Shown: positions 10,571-21,782 of the stretch, one piece after another
Layout of the letters: every line of letters begins with the position of its first letter
Position numbering within the stretch: position 1 is the first letter of the stretch
Source: Xylogone sp. PMI_703
Lineage: Eukaryota > Ascomycota > Leotiomycetes
DNA length: 64,000 bases
Assembly (NCBI GenBank): GCA_021399445.1
Contig: JAJTUQ010000004.1
Location: 5,394,001-5,458,000, forward strand
Direction: 5' to 3'
The notes under the pieces: model-generated
Database searches by the model: none
What the model was told of the DNA's origin: nothing
The model's input: only the letters and a program-made list of their open reading frames with translations
Made by a program: the position numbers and the translations under genes

Positions 10571-12039
10571 ATGTATACCACCAATACCACCATTCGAAGG
10601 AAAGATACCAGTCTCTCCGAGAGCAGTAAAGGCTCTCGTCGAAGTGACGACTCGCATCAATCGCATAGCACGGCCCCGAGCTCTCTCTACGATAGTCCTC
10701 GGCCGTCTTCACACTACGGGAGGAGCGAGGTGGTGTACGGCTCGCCTGACTACGATCTCTCCCCCTCAGCAGTCTGCTACCCACGATCCTCAACAGAAAC
10801 CTATGCCTCGACTACGGCATCTCAAGAGGACCTCACAGAGGAGCCAGAACCCTACGATCCTGAATATCAGGTACAGGAGAGTCCTGAGATCTACCATGCG
10901 AATCTAGTTCCTTCTACACCTTCTGATTTCGCCGACTACTTCCCCTCGACTAGACGTCTTCTCATCCGTCATGACGATACTACATACGATGGAAACATGA
11001 ACCTCCGTGTCGATACTCGAACAGGCACGGCTGCGCATCCAGTCGACGTCAGACTTTTCCACCTCAGAATGCACGATCTGAAGAAGCGCGAGTTCTCACT
11101 GCGCCGGTACGAGCGTTCGTCAGGACGGGAGGTTTGCCATTCGAGTAGGAAATACAGCAAACCCGTGCACGAGGGAAGGCCCAACATCCAGCGGTCTGTC
11201 AGCAATGCCCTTTCGAGCATCATGGGCAAGCCAGAGTTCAAGCGCAGCAATTCGGCCGCTTCGGCCCGGAGCTCCAGGAGTGGCAAGGTACCGAAGGGAC
11301 CGAAGAGACAAGATAGTGGCTATGCATCCCACGAAGAGGATGACGACGCAGATGTGCTTGCGGAGCAACTGAAGGACACCTCGCTGCAGATCCCAACCAA
11401 CACGACGAAGCTCGAGTTCTCCAACTACGCCCAGGTCGAAGTGAAGCGCCGTGGCGCTAAGTCTTCTAAGAGATACGAATTCGAGTACTGGGGCCACGAG
11501 TATGAGTGGAAGCGTGTTGTGGAAAGAGAAGGCGACAGCAAGACCATCTCCTACCATTTGATCCGCGATGAGGCCGGCCCTGCAGTGGCCCAGATCCTCC
11601 CCGATATTCGATCGCCATCCCAAGTACGCGCTGACGAAGCGGCTGGAAACTGGGTGCCTCCAATGTCGATGTGGATTTGCGACTCGTCGATCCTGGAGGC
11701 ATCCTCCGATGTAGCCGAGTAAGTTCAACTTTTTTTTGGATCCCGTGACTCATACCTCCCCAGCGTATGGTCTCTAACAGCAAGTCAATCAGTGTCATCG
11801 TTTCAACCGGTCTCATTGCTCTGGTTGATGATTGCATCAAGCGTCATTTCCACAAGCACAAGAAGCATGTTCGTCAAGTCGGTGTTCCTCTCACACCGTT
11901 GAAAGTGGACATGGAATTTGTATCACCCAAGGTAATGGTCGAGCACATGTTTCGACGACGAAGCTCTGGTGCGTCGACCAAGGAGAAAGGCCACAAGGGA
12001 TCACCCTTGAAAAACGGCAATGCCGTTGAAGCTTTCTGA
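10571..12039 (+). CDS. conserved fungal protein, possible tubby/LURP-like C-terminus
   Basis: Two exons, 10571-11718 and 11793-12039, joined over a 74-nt GTAAGT/CAG intron, give 464 aa. Residues 1-110 are Ser/Thr/Tyr-rich and disordered-looking, a common target for phosphorylation. Residues 160-290 are basic and Ser-rich (RSVSNALSSIMGKPEFKRS). An acidic EEDDDAD stretch follows. From about 300 there is a beta-rich aromatic domain (YEFEYWGHEYEWKRVV, then MWICDSSILEASSDVADV and a predicted helix). This arrangement recalls fungal proteins annotated with a tubby C-terminal-like fold; that is my inference from pattern, and no catalytic residues are evident. The start at 10571 is the first ATG after a pyrimidine-rich leader; the frame upstream of it begins only with a non-ATG codon. 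The exceptionally long upstream spacer suggests complex regulation. Confidence 0.8.
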
Positions 12040-13647
12040 AAAGATGTGCACTTCGAGAATGTCTGTTTTTTCTTCAATTTTCGAGATGGCTCGGTCTGGA
12101 ATACTGTACAAGTATTAGCAAAGCACAGGACCGACGGCGGTGGAATTTCATCATTACTAGCCGTTCGGGATATTTTTATGACTCTATTTTTGGAGCGGAT
12201 ATACTGAAAAAATTTTTATATTTATTTTTTATTGGCATAGCGACATGGGAAAGGGTTTTTCACGGAACCAGCTCACTGCTGCACGAAAGGTATGGAAGGG
12301 ATAGGTAAGGGGCATCACATTTACAATGCAAGGTTATGAGGGCGGAAATATTTTTTAATGACTCGGTGTCAATTCTTCTTCTCTGTCTGATCGGAGTTGG
12401 TTTTTTTGGGCTGGCTTTCTCTCTATCACGAGGAACGACCTTCCTAGGTACATACTTGCAAAGGAGATCATATCTGCTCCATGGCGAAAGTTTTCTCATT
12501 TCGGTCACGGTCTGGTTTTGGTTTTGGTTTGGTTTTTTGCTTTTTTCCTGCTATAGATGACTTGAACTTTTCGATAAGTTCCGTAGGCCTTTTGCTATTG
12601 TTTGAATAGAATCACTTGGCGGCCTCCCCCCTGGTTTGTGGGGACGTCGATATGAAGTGTCTACCTACCAAAATTGTTTTTTGTGGCTATTGTGAATCTC
12701 GTAGTTGGTGTATGACTCTTATGTGATATGTCGATATGATATTGATGCTGTGACTGTGCTGCCTACTTAATCCTGATGGAACGATGGCGCCTGTTGGTGG
12801 GTGGTATCCGTATGAGTAACGATAGTAATTTAGAGTAAGGCGGTACGAGGCAATAAATGTATGTCCGGTAAGCAATCAAATTAATTAATTAATTACTCGT
12901 ACTCTATCACGTCGCAGGCTGGCCTTGACGACGCGGACGGAGTGTACAGTAACGGAAAAGGAGGGAGAAGGCAAAAGGAAATTGACATCCACACGGAAGC
13001 AACCAAGCAATGCAAACCACAGACCTTCACAAATCTACGTAAATAATCAATGAATAACGTAAATCGCAGTACAGTACAGTGCAGAGTAAAGCAGAGTTAC
13101 CCATTCCATAAAAACTTCCCACACCCCTTACCACAACAACAGCAGTCAACTATGTAATTACCCCTCAAAGTAAACCCGTCATCAGAATAATCCATACCAC
13201 GTAAACATGTCAGATATTACCAGCTCGTCATCCAGCTCGCCCACGACTCGGGTGGGTGGAATCTGATTGGATGGAAAACTCCACCCCACAATTTTGTGTT
13301 AGAGCCCGCATCGTTACCTATCTATGTAGCTGGTAGCCGGTAATTAGCGTGGTTGGAAAAGATGAAGCTTTACGGAGTAGAACTGGTGTTTTTGTAGATA
13401 GGTAGATATATAGGTAGTAGATATATTGTTTTGTTAGGGTTACTATTACAAAGAGAGGAATGATTTGATAGATTTCCTGGGTTTTAGAAGGTATACTTTG
13501 TATAAGTCTCTGGTTTCCTTTTTTGCACGGGGGTGAAATTCGTGGGCGAGGGGATTTATAGAGTAGATCTTGGGTTGCTCTCCTGGGAGGATAGAGAAAT
13601 AGAGAGGAGAATAATAGGGAGGACTGAGATAAAAAGACGGGTATAAA
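12040..13647. other. intergenic
   Basis: Holds the 3' UTR of the preceding gene (T-rich near 12.2 kb), a TTAA microsatellite at about 12880-12896, a GTACAGTACAG tract near 13068, and the HIS2 promoter. No gene seen. Confidence 0.5.
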
Positions 13648-14993
13648 ATGGCCTTCTCAATGCACAGCCATTCCGGCCAGTTCTGCCCAGGCCATGCAAA
13701 GGATCAGTTGGAGGACGTGATCAAGACGGCAATTGCGCGTGGGATGAGGAGCTTTGCGCTCACGGAGCATATGCCTAGGATGGAGGATCAGGATCGGTAT
13801 CCTGAGGAGGTGAGGGCTTCTTTTTCTTTCTTTTTTTTGCTGTCTTTCCTTGAGGGCTAGTCTTTTCACTGGTTGTGTTTCATATGAGGAATATGTCTTG
13901 GCTGTGATTTCAGATGGTAAGATAGATGAGGAGATGTAAGCTTGTTTTGGAATTTGGTGATTGATATATCTGTCTTGGTGCTTGCACTTTGCTCACTTGG
14001 CTACTGTTATATCTATGGGCTTCTTTCAATCTATCTCTATCTACCTATTGATATACATAACACACAAAGAGACCATATAGTAAATCTAACAACCCACAGA
14101 TCGAAGCAAACCACACCATAGCAGAACTCTACCCCCGTCACGATGCCTACATCCTCGAAGCCCAACGTCTGCAATTCAAATACGCCTCCCAAATCTCCAT
14201 CCTCATCGGATTCGAAGGTGAATGGATCCGTCCCGCCTACGCTCCCCTAATCACCTCCATGGCCGCTCACCCCGCAGTCGACTTCTTCATCGGCTCCGTC
14301 CACCATGTGCACGAGATACCCATCGACTACGACACCCAGTTCTACGCCCGAGCCCGCGAAGCAGCAGGCGGCACTGACGAGAGGCTCTTCGAGGATTACT
14401 TTGATAGTCAGCTTGAGATGTTGGAGAGCCTGAGACCGGTTGTGGTAGGTCATTTTGATCTTATTAGGTTGATGTGTGAGGAGCCGGATAGGGATCTGAA
14501 GGGGTGGGGAAAGGAGGGTGTTTGGGAGCGGGTGGTGAGGAATTTGAGGGTTGTGGTTGAGCAGGGTGGGTTGTTGGAGGTTAATTCTGCGGGGTTGAGG
14601 AAGGGGTTGAAGGAGCCTTATCCGGGGAGGAGTATTTGTGAGGTATGCTGGTGTAGATTTTTGTTTTGTCTTGTCTATTATGCGAATATCCATGATGTCG
14701 TGTTATGTTTTATATATGACCCCTTTTCCACTGCCTTGGTTAAAATGTGGATACTGATACTGTCCTAGGAGTTCTTGAAAATGGGTGGAAAGTTTACACT
14801 ATCTGATGATAGTCATGGGATAGACCACGTTGGAACGAATTATAAGAAAGCTTTCGACTATTTGGATTCACTGGGTGTTAAGGAGGTGTATCTACCTAGA
14901 CGAGATGCCACAGGAGTAAGTGGCCAGGACGGCAGGGCTCCTTTAACTATAGAGGCTGTGACACTGGAGGAAGTGAAGCAGTCATTTCAATAG
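13648..14993 (+). CDS. his2: histidinol-phosphatase (PHP family)
   Basis: Dephosphorylates L-histidinol phosphate, the penultimate phase of histidine biosynthesis, in the cytosol. Exons 13648-13809, 14100-14642 and 14769-14993 give 309 aa. The N-terminal MHSHSGQFCPGHA and LTEHMPR blocks carry PHP metal ligands. GFEGEW, GSVHHVHEIPIDY, VVGHFDLIRL and LSDDSHG near the C-terminus complete the metal-binding set seen in yeast His2. Intron 2 is 126 nt and begins GTATGC. Intron 1 is unusually long (290 nt) and contains a candidate 3-nt microexon: an ATG at 13914-13916 flanked by CAG and GTAAGA. Including it would add one Met between YPEE and IEAN without changing the frame. The rest of the model is firm. 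Confidence 0.93.
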
Positions 14994-16553
14994 CTTAGAT
15001 TCATCATAGATATCCTAGAGTATAGACTTTCACAATGTTAGTCCAGGACTAGCTTTAGCGGGGAGGTCCTAGCTTCTGCAATTTTGGTCTGGACTAGCTG
15101 GAGCTTCCCGTGACACGTTTTCTCGTGATAGTGACATATATTCCCAAATAGGAGATGCCTTTGCAACAAACCAATGTCGTGGCTGAGTTGTTGTGACTCA
15201 GTCTTCTGTCAAAGCTAACATCCCACACAGACACCAAAAATCGAATAACTCGGCAACCTCATAATATCCAGCACTCCTAATATCTTCGGCAAAGTCGACA
15301 AAAAGTCTCCAGGTGGAGTCCCTAGGAGCAAGGAACAATGTAGTAAATATTTATATAGGCATCATTGCCTGTATACAAGTACTAAATATATCAATATTCG
15401 GGGAGCAAATCCTTGGATGTAATTAGAAAATATGCAATTACCTGGGGAGCAAATCCCTGGGTACAAATAGAAAATATACAACGAAACAACTGGTAAGCTT
15501 CCCTCCACCTATCAAACACAACAACTCAGCCACATATTTTTTCTCTCTTTCTCTGCATAAGCACTTGCTTTTGATTGTGTATATCTACATACTCTGTACA
15601 CCATACCTCCGTAGATGCAACCAGAAGTTGTAGTGGGGTTTTTGTCAGATTTGTGTATGACATAACAAGGTTCGATGCCACTCCAAGGCAAATCAGCCTC
15701 GGCCACGCCAAACACCATATACTAAAAATGACAGGGAATATCAGACGTGCAACAAAACTGCGTGCGGAACGAAGCTGTTGGCTACAAGAAGGAAGGTGCA
15801 AAGTAGTGAGATCAAAGGAATCAGGAAAAGAGCACCTTGAAGGGGGCTGAAGTGGTGTCTAGTGACTGAATGATGACCCAGTGACTTCGACCCCTTGCAC
15901 TCAGTCTATCGAATTGGCGGCCGGGCCCCCATAGCACGCCTCGAACCACGGTCCGCCGTCGTGCTCTAGAGAAACACCATCCTCAAAGCAGTGGAGGACA
16001 GGGGTGCTGCGACGTGCAACAAAACTCTTTGACGGCATAAAAGAGAATATTGGGCAGGCTGAAAAACCACTTCTTGTTGGACAAGCGGGTGCTTGGTGGT
16101 GGAAACTATCAATACCTTCGCTCGCTCTTGCCTGCTGAGTCTGCCAACCCTTGAGCACAATAACGGGCGTAGAACAAGGCTGGCTGGGCTGCGAATGGCA
16201 TTTTTAGTTCCGACACCGCACTGGATTCAATGCTACTATTTGTAAATTAGTGACTTATTACTTAGACCACAGCTGAAGTAATAATAAAGCTTCTTCCCTT
16301 CCCTTTCCCAATCCATCCCACTGCATCCCACTCGTCTTGTGATGAGTGCTACGCAGCTGACCGGTGCGGCGTTGCGTTCTGAGCACGCTAGCCAGCTAAG
16401 CGAGACCTGCCACCTCTTGCCATCTCACACGTCGACACCACCTCAGGCGAGAACAACCAACTCGCCCCTTCCCACACTCATATCGGTTTTTTCTTTAATT
16501 TCTTCAACTCCTGCCAAAGCTTCATAGCATAACTAACTCAGAAATCACTTCAC
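14994..16553. other. intergenic with repeat-like DNA
   Basis: From 15036 a segment with TGTTAG at its left edge contains near-repeats of GTCCAGGACTAGC and GTCTGGACTAGC and the 44-bp tandem repeat listed separately. It could be a decayed solo LTR. The right half leads into the thp3 promoter. No gene supported. Confidence 0.4.
15400..15487. repeat. 44-bp imperfect tandem repeat, two copies
   Basis: Units start at 15400 and 15444; each opens GGGGAGCAAATCC and contains AGAAAATAT about 30 bp in. The copies differ by several substitutions. Origin unknown. Confidence 0.7.
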
Positions 16554-18276
16554 ATGTATCCCGCGATGTCTACTCCGTGGGCCAATATCCCACCGCCACC
16601 CGGCGTGCCAGGGCCATATAACACATATCAAAGTGAGTTGGGCTGGAGCCTCCCATCCATGTATCTTCCCCTTCTCGAGCAACATAACTGACTAGAATCC
16701 AGGTACTCCAGCTTATCACTCTGTTCAAGTGCGTCAGAGTTTTAACCCACCTCCTTTGCAATACACACAAGTTCCTCCGGTCATCCCGCCCCCCCAACAG
16801 CAACCTGCGCCTGTCGCGGCTCCCCCTGAGAGGAAGAAGATTAGCTGGCCACAGCCCGTCCGAAACTATGTACAGCGTTCCTTTGATCCCAGCAATATGT
16901 TCCCTGACGTGCAAAAATCTGAAATGGAGGCTAAACTGAAGCAAACTATTACTGCCGCGACCGAGAATGGCGCCCTCGAGACTATTGACTGGGATAATTT
17001 GCCTCTCCCTCAGCAGATGATCCGACAAGAGAGAGCAGTGGCAGCATCTGCCGCTGCTGTCTCTTGGCAACAGGAGTCTGTTGATCTGCATGTTGGTGGA
17101 AGTAGTTACACTAAACCCATCCCTGATGTCACTCCCAGAAAGAGAAAATCTCAAGAGATGGATAGAACGAATGAGGCAGACATTACCACCCCACCTTGGC
17201 GTGCCACTAACAGTCGAAACGGATTTGAAGATCGTATATCATTCCAACCACCATCCGCTGCCAAGGACCGATTTGACAAGCGCCAGCAACCATTCCAGGA
17301 AGACAAGTCTACAAGTAAGTTTCAAAAGAACCTGGAGAAACGTCAAAAGCGATTTGACGGCGGATATAAATCGACCTATCAAATGTCTCCTGAACCGGAA
17401 CCGTTAGCAGGACCGGTTGTCGGCACCTGTGAGATCCTCGAGAAGAAATATCTCCGTCTCACATCTGCACCGATTCCATCCCAAGTCCGCCCTGAACGTG
17501 TTTTAAGACAGACCCTTGACCTATTGAAGAAAAAGTGGAAGAAGGAGGGCAACTACTCGTATATTTGTGATCAGTTCAAGTCCCTACGTCAAGACCTTAC
17601 CGTGCAACGGATTCGAAACGAATTTACGGTTACCGTTTACGAAATCCATGCCCGGATTGCCTTGGAGAAAGGTGATCTCGGTGAGTATAACCAATGCCAG
17701 ACCCAGCTTCGTGCCTTGTATGCGCAGAATCTGGGCGGAAACCCAGTGGAGTTCAAGGCCTATCGTATTTTGTATTTCATTCACACTTGTAACCGCACCG
17801 CGTTGAACGACGTTTTGGCGGATCTAACCCCAGCAGAGAAGGTAGCACCAGCAATCAAGCATGCTCTTGATGTGCGATCAGCTTTAGCTTTAGGAAACTA
17901 CCACAAGTTCTTTAGACTGTACCTCGACACTCCCAACATGGGCGCCTATTTAATGGACATGTTTGTTGTGCGAGAACGGCTTGCAGCTCTAGCCAACCTA
18001 TGCAAAGCGTACGTCTTCATATTCCCTTAACATAAGAAGTATTACTAACTTTGAATGAATAGGTACAAACCAGATGTGAAGCTACGATTCATCACGGAAG
18101 AGCTTGGCTTTGAATCTGATGCCGATGCCGCACAATTCATATTCGACCACAACGGCCAGCACTTACTCGAAGAGCGCGAAGATGGCATTCGTTTCTACAC
18201 TGGCAAGGCCGGTCTGCTCTTCGAAACAGCAAAGAATGCGGCCTTCCGCAGGGTCGATATCAAAGGCCAGATCTAA
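16554..18276 (+). CDS. thp3: SAC3/GANP-domain protein Thp3 (LENG8-like)
   Basis: Nuclear protein of the SAC3/GANP/PCI superfamily; yeast Thp3 pairs with Csn12 in transcription elongation and mRNA processing. Exons 16554-16632, 16703-18008 and 18063-18276 give 532 aa, with introns of 70 and 54 nt. The N-terminal 45 residues are Pro/Gln-rich. A variable basic middle with KRKSQ and KRQKRFD segments follows. From about residue 235 the conserved core starts: LEKKYLRLTSAPIPSQVRPE, then YICDQFKSLRQDLTVQRI, the strongest family signature, and HARIALEKGDLGEYNQCQTQL. The last exon has the winged-helix-like end (LGFESDADAAQFI). The start ATG at 16554 is favoured over the one at 16566 because it is first; nothing decides between them. 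Confidence 0.92.
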
Positions 18277-20978
18277 CCTCCCACAGCCCCTGGCCTCGTA
18301 GCCGTAACATTGCCCTCTAAAATTTATTCTTTCGGGGCCTTTTCTTCGTTTGATTCTCTTTTCTCACTTCAACAGTCTGTTCTCCGAGCAGCTCTTGTTG
18401 ACTCGATATCTCCGTACCGATTCACCAAGACATCATTTCTGTCATATTTATGATGTATCGGTTTATCTGTTCGCAGTCGTGCTTCTTGTTTATTCTACGA
18501 CGCTCGACGAAAACTCGAGACAGATTCGCTAACTACTTTTCTAATTTTTCGTCCCCTTTCCGGTACCAGTTCGGTGGTGTTTGGTGTTAGGTGCATTTTC
18601 TTCTTATGCTCGACGGCGTTTGGGGCCATGGTTACGGCGAAAAGGTGAATACCCATTATTGATGGCAGTTATGACACGGCTCGATGCTATTCTACATAGA
18701 TTTTTGCATGGAGGGGTGTTTTGCGTCATATGGGGGCACGTAATGTGTCGCTGGGTTTTCGATTTATGGCTTTAGAAAAAAGTTCCTTATCATATTGTGT
18801 TTTATACGAATAACATCCGATTTCTAACATGAGTGGCTGCTTGTGATTGTGGCAGTGTGATATTTGTACACGGCATAGCATTATGCGTGCCGGAAGTTGA
18901 AGTATGTGGATATGCAGACCGTTCGACGGGAAGAAAAGTAAAGCCGGAAGCAAAGATATGTATCTCATTCGCCCTAATCACAGCATCAAGTCTTTATCCA
19001 ACCCGCCATTTCCCATCCATAGTATGAGCATACGCAGCTTTTATGCAATGTCCCAACTGTCTATACAAGAGAAGTTATCCGTATAATATTACACTACATA
19101 CATGAACTTGAACCAAAGAAAACGAGAACGAAAAAGACGGTAGACAGTGTTCCCGCTCAAGGCGCTGCAGGAAGTTAAGGAACCCCGGATCGGAACGAAC
19201 GACGATCCGTATTGAAGGACGTTACAGAAGAGCGGGGTCGAGAGAGTCTTTTGGATCCCTTTCGTTAACGCAAAGGTTACGCAAGTGTTTCCGAGTCTGT
19301 GCATTTCGGATTTGCTGGTGGAGTTTACCTTTCAGTGACATGTACGTGAGGTATTCGGTACAGGTACAGGGAGTTATGGTGGAGGTATCGGGGTATTTCT
19401 CAGGGGCAATATTTAGTGTAGGTGAGTAAGTGCATGTAATTTACTAACTAGTTATTGGGGGCTGGACTTGGGCATTTGTAATCCAGCTTTGACTTGGTTG
19501 GACTTATTAAGAGTCTGTTACCTACTTATTACAGTACTGTACTGCAGTTTAGGCTATGTATTCGTAATATTGGGATGACGTAGAGGCTGCTACTGTTGTA
19601 GCTGAGCTCGCTGAGTTGAAGGTTGCAGTTGATGGCTACCACCTAACAGCTCACGAACTGCCCCTAACCTGTCCGTGCTATCTCGCCTTCTACAAGTAGG
19701 TATAGCGCTTTGTAATCCGAGTATCTACTTCGCACAATAATCTCATCCGCTGTGTTCCAACTTCAATTGATCATTGATCTACTTGAGAGGATATCTTAGA
19801 AGAAAGATTCCTTTTTGTATTTATCAAAGTGCAAAAGGGCAAAATGCCAGCTGCTGGCCCGGGTGGCTCATATTCAGCGTTAACAGCTTATTAACGAATA
19901 GATGGGATTAATATAACCGTATTACGCACCGGGAAATGTAAATTCATGCGCAAGGGGTGGCATCTACGTTGGACGATTTTCTCCTTGGGCAGTTTAGCTG
20001 AATACGAGTGCGTGGTACCGTAGCTCCTCGCTCAAGGATGCAGATTCCAGGGGTCCTGCAGGACCATATGATGTCAGGAATACGGTGTGTACATTTTGTG
20101 TTGTACTGTATATTGCACCTGATGCTGGACGGGTAATCATCTAGCTACGATCACCGAGGTTATGCTATTCCAGTTTGTGCTCGGGGACGGTGTTTCCGAT
20201 TGATAATGTAACTGAATCTTTACTTACTAATCGAGACAGGCTGTGAACGCTTGTGTGTGTAGGTTTCAGAGGCACACTCTAACTACCGGTAACTTTACTA
20301 TTTGATGCTGAGTAGAGTCTGCGGGACGAGCGCATAAAGCTTGGGCCTGGCAATATATGCACAAAGTTATTGTAGCTTTACTTTTGCTTTGGCCGTTATG
20401 GAGCCATTGAAGGACAGGTGATTCAAATGGAGAATTAAGATTTATCAGAGGTTTATTATTAACTAGAGTCTTGCAGAGTGCTACCTTTGGGTTACAGATA
20501 ATGGCCGTTATGTTTATAAACGTAGAGCTTCCGGTAGCTAGCTATTCTCAAGATCATCTTGGAAATGACTTCCTTCGGGAAAAGCAGGCGACCTGGCCCA
20601 AAAAGATATTATTGGGTATTCCTCAAGTCAGTTCATAATCATATACTAATCATATACTAATCGCATTCCAAGCTGTTCTGTCCAACGCTGAAAGACACCG
20701 GGCTGTTACTCCCGTTCTTGGGATCTAAGTCTCACATGCACCATCCCTGAGATTATAGGTAATTGGCTTGATATGACCAATGAGTAAAGAGAACTGTATC
20801 AAGAGATAGATCAGACCCTAAGAATTAGAATTATAACCTCCACATAATCTAGCAAGGCATTGAAGATGTGCCCTCATGAGTAAGTGTCGTAACAAAACAA
20901 GAGGAAGGCACAAGATGAATGTGAGGATAAGGGACCAGAACCATTGAAGCCGTGAAACCATTCACACTCCATTTGTGG
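18277..20978. other. 2.7-kb intergenic spacer, convergent
   Basis: Between plus-strand thp3 and a minus-strand gene. Contains an ACAGTACTGTACTGCAG tract at about 19531 and a short ATACTAATCAT direct repeat near 20640. No gene seen; small open frames lack any family signature. Confidence 0.5.
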
Positions 20979-21782
20979 TTATAAACCCGACCATACATTT
21001 GAAGCATACTCACTAAGATCCCGTTGACTGAGTCGGATATCATGCTCAACCGGTGGGTTCGCAGATCGGAGGAATACTTGATCGAATTCTAAGACTAGCA
21101 GTGCACCAGTAACTACAGGCGTGGTGGCACTATCTATCTGTATAGTAGCAACTTTCGCACCTTCGTCTTGTCTGGGATGTGCGCGCGGCGTCCACTTCTC
21201 AATGATTATCCTCCTTGAGATAGGCGATAACTGGACTAAAAGGACAATTCGAACTTCCCCTTTTGATTCTCCAATCCACCATCTCATGTCGTTTTGCAAT
21301 CGTGGCATAGATTCAGAGTAGCCGCTTTCTATTACTAGGCTTGGCCAGTCTCCATCATTCGGCCGGATAACTTCATTAATGAACGACGAATCCCCTTCTT
21401 TGGAAGATTCGTTTTGTCCAGTATATTTAGTTGCACCCAGTGGTTGACATTCACTTATAGAAAGCCCCATGAGCCCGGATTGGCAGATTACTCGCGCTCC
21501 GAGATTGAGATGCCCTTTCTCATGCAGTTTTGTGACGACTTTTATAATCAATGTATCAATGTCGCCGAAATAGGTGAACCTCACGGCTGCTCCCAGATCA
21601 CGCCTCTGCTTTTCAATCATGTCAAAGACTCTGGCGGAAATGCCTGAAATGGAGAAATATTCTGCTTCATAATCTCCGTCTTGCACTCGCTGATAATGCT
21701 TTGACATCAGCTCCCTTAATTGCTTAGAGCTAGTGTAGGTGCTTGGTGAGTATTTGTCAATGAGCGCCAACTTGGAGGACAT
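20979..21782 (-). CDS. hypothetical protein, PD-(D/E)XK-like segment
   Basis: 267 aa, single open frame from an ATG at 21782. I do not recognise a named gene. Residues about 140-200 read WPSLVIESGYSES, a Trp-rich MRWWIGESKGEVRIVLL, then a basic IIIEKWTPR. A strand ending in Glu, a Ser-Glu-Ser turn, then a helix and a hydrophobic strand is the arrangement of PD-(D/E)XK/Uma2-like folds. Proteins of this look are common as paralogous accessory genes in Leotiomycetes; the nuclease link is inference. The end is uncertain: a strong donor GTGAGTATGC lies about 35 nt before the stop, so a further 3' exon is possible though no good acceptor was seen. It sits alone between long spacers, which fits an accessory gene. 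Confidence 0.6.
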   Translation of the reverse strand: MSSKLALIDKYSPSTYTSSKQLRELMSKHYQRVQDGDYEAEYFSISGISARVFDMIEKQRRDLGAAVRFTYFGDIDTLIIKVVTKLHEKGHLNLGARVICQSGLMGLSISECQPLGATKYTGQNESSKEGDSSFINEVIRPNDGDWPSLVIESGYSESMPRLQNDMRWWIGESKGEVRIVLLVQLSPISRRIIIEKWTPRAHPRQDEGAKVATIQIDSATTPVVTGALLVLEFDQVFLRSANPPVEHDIRLSQRDLSEYASNVWSGL

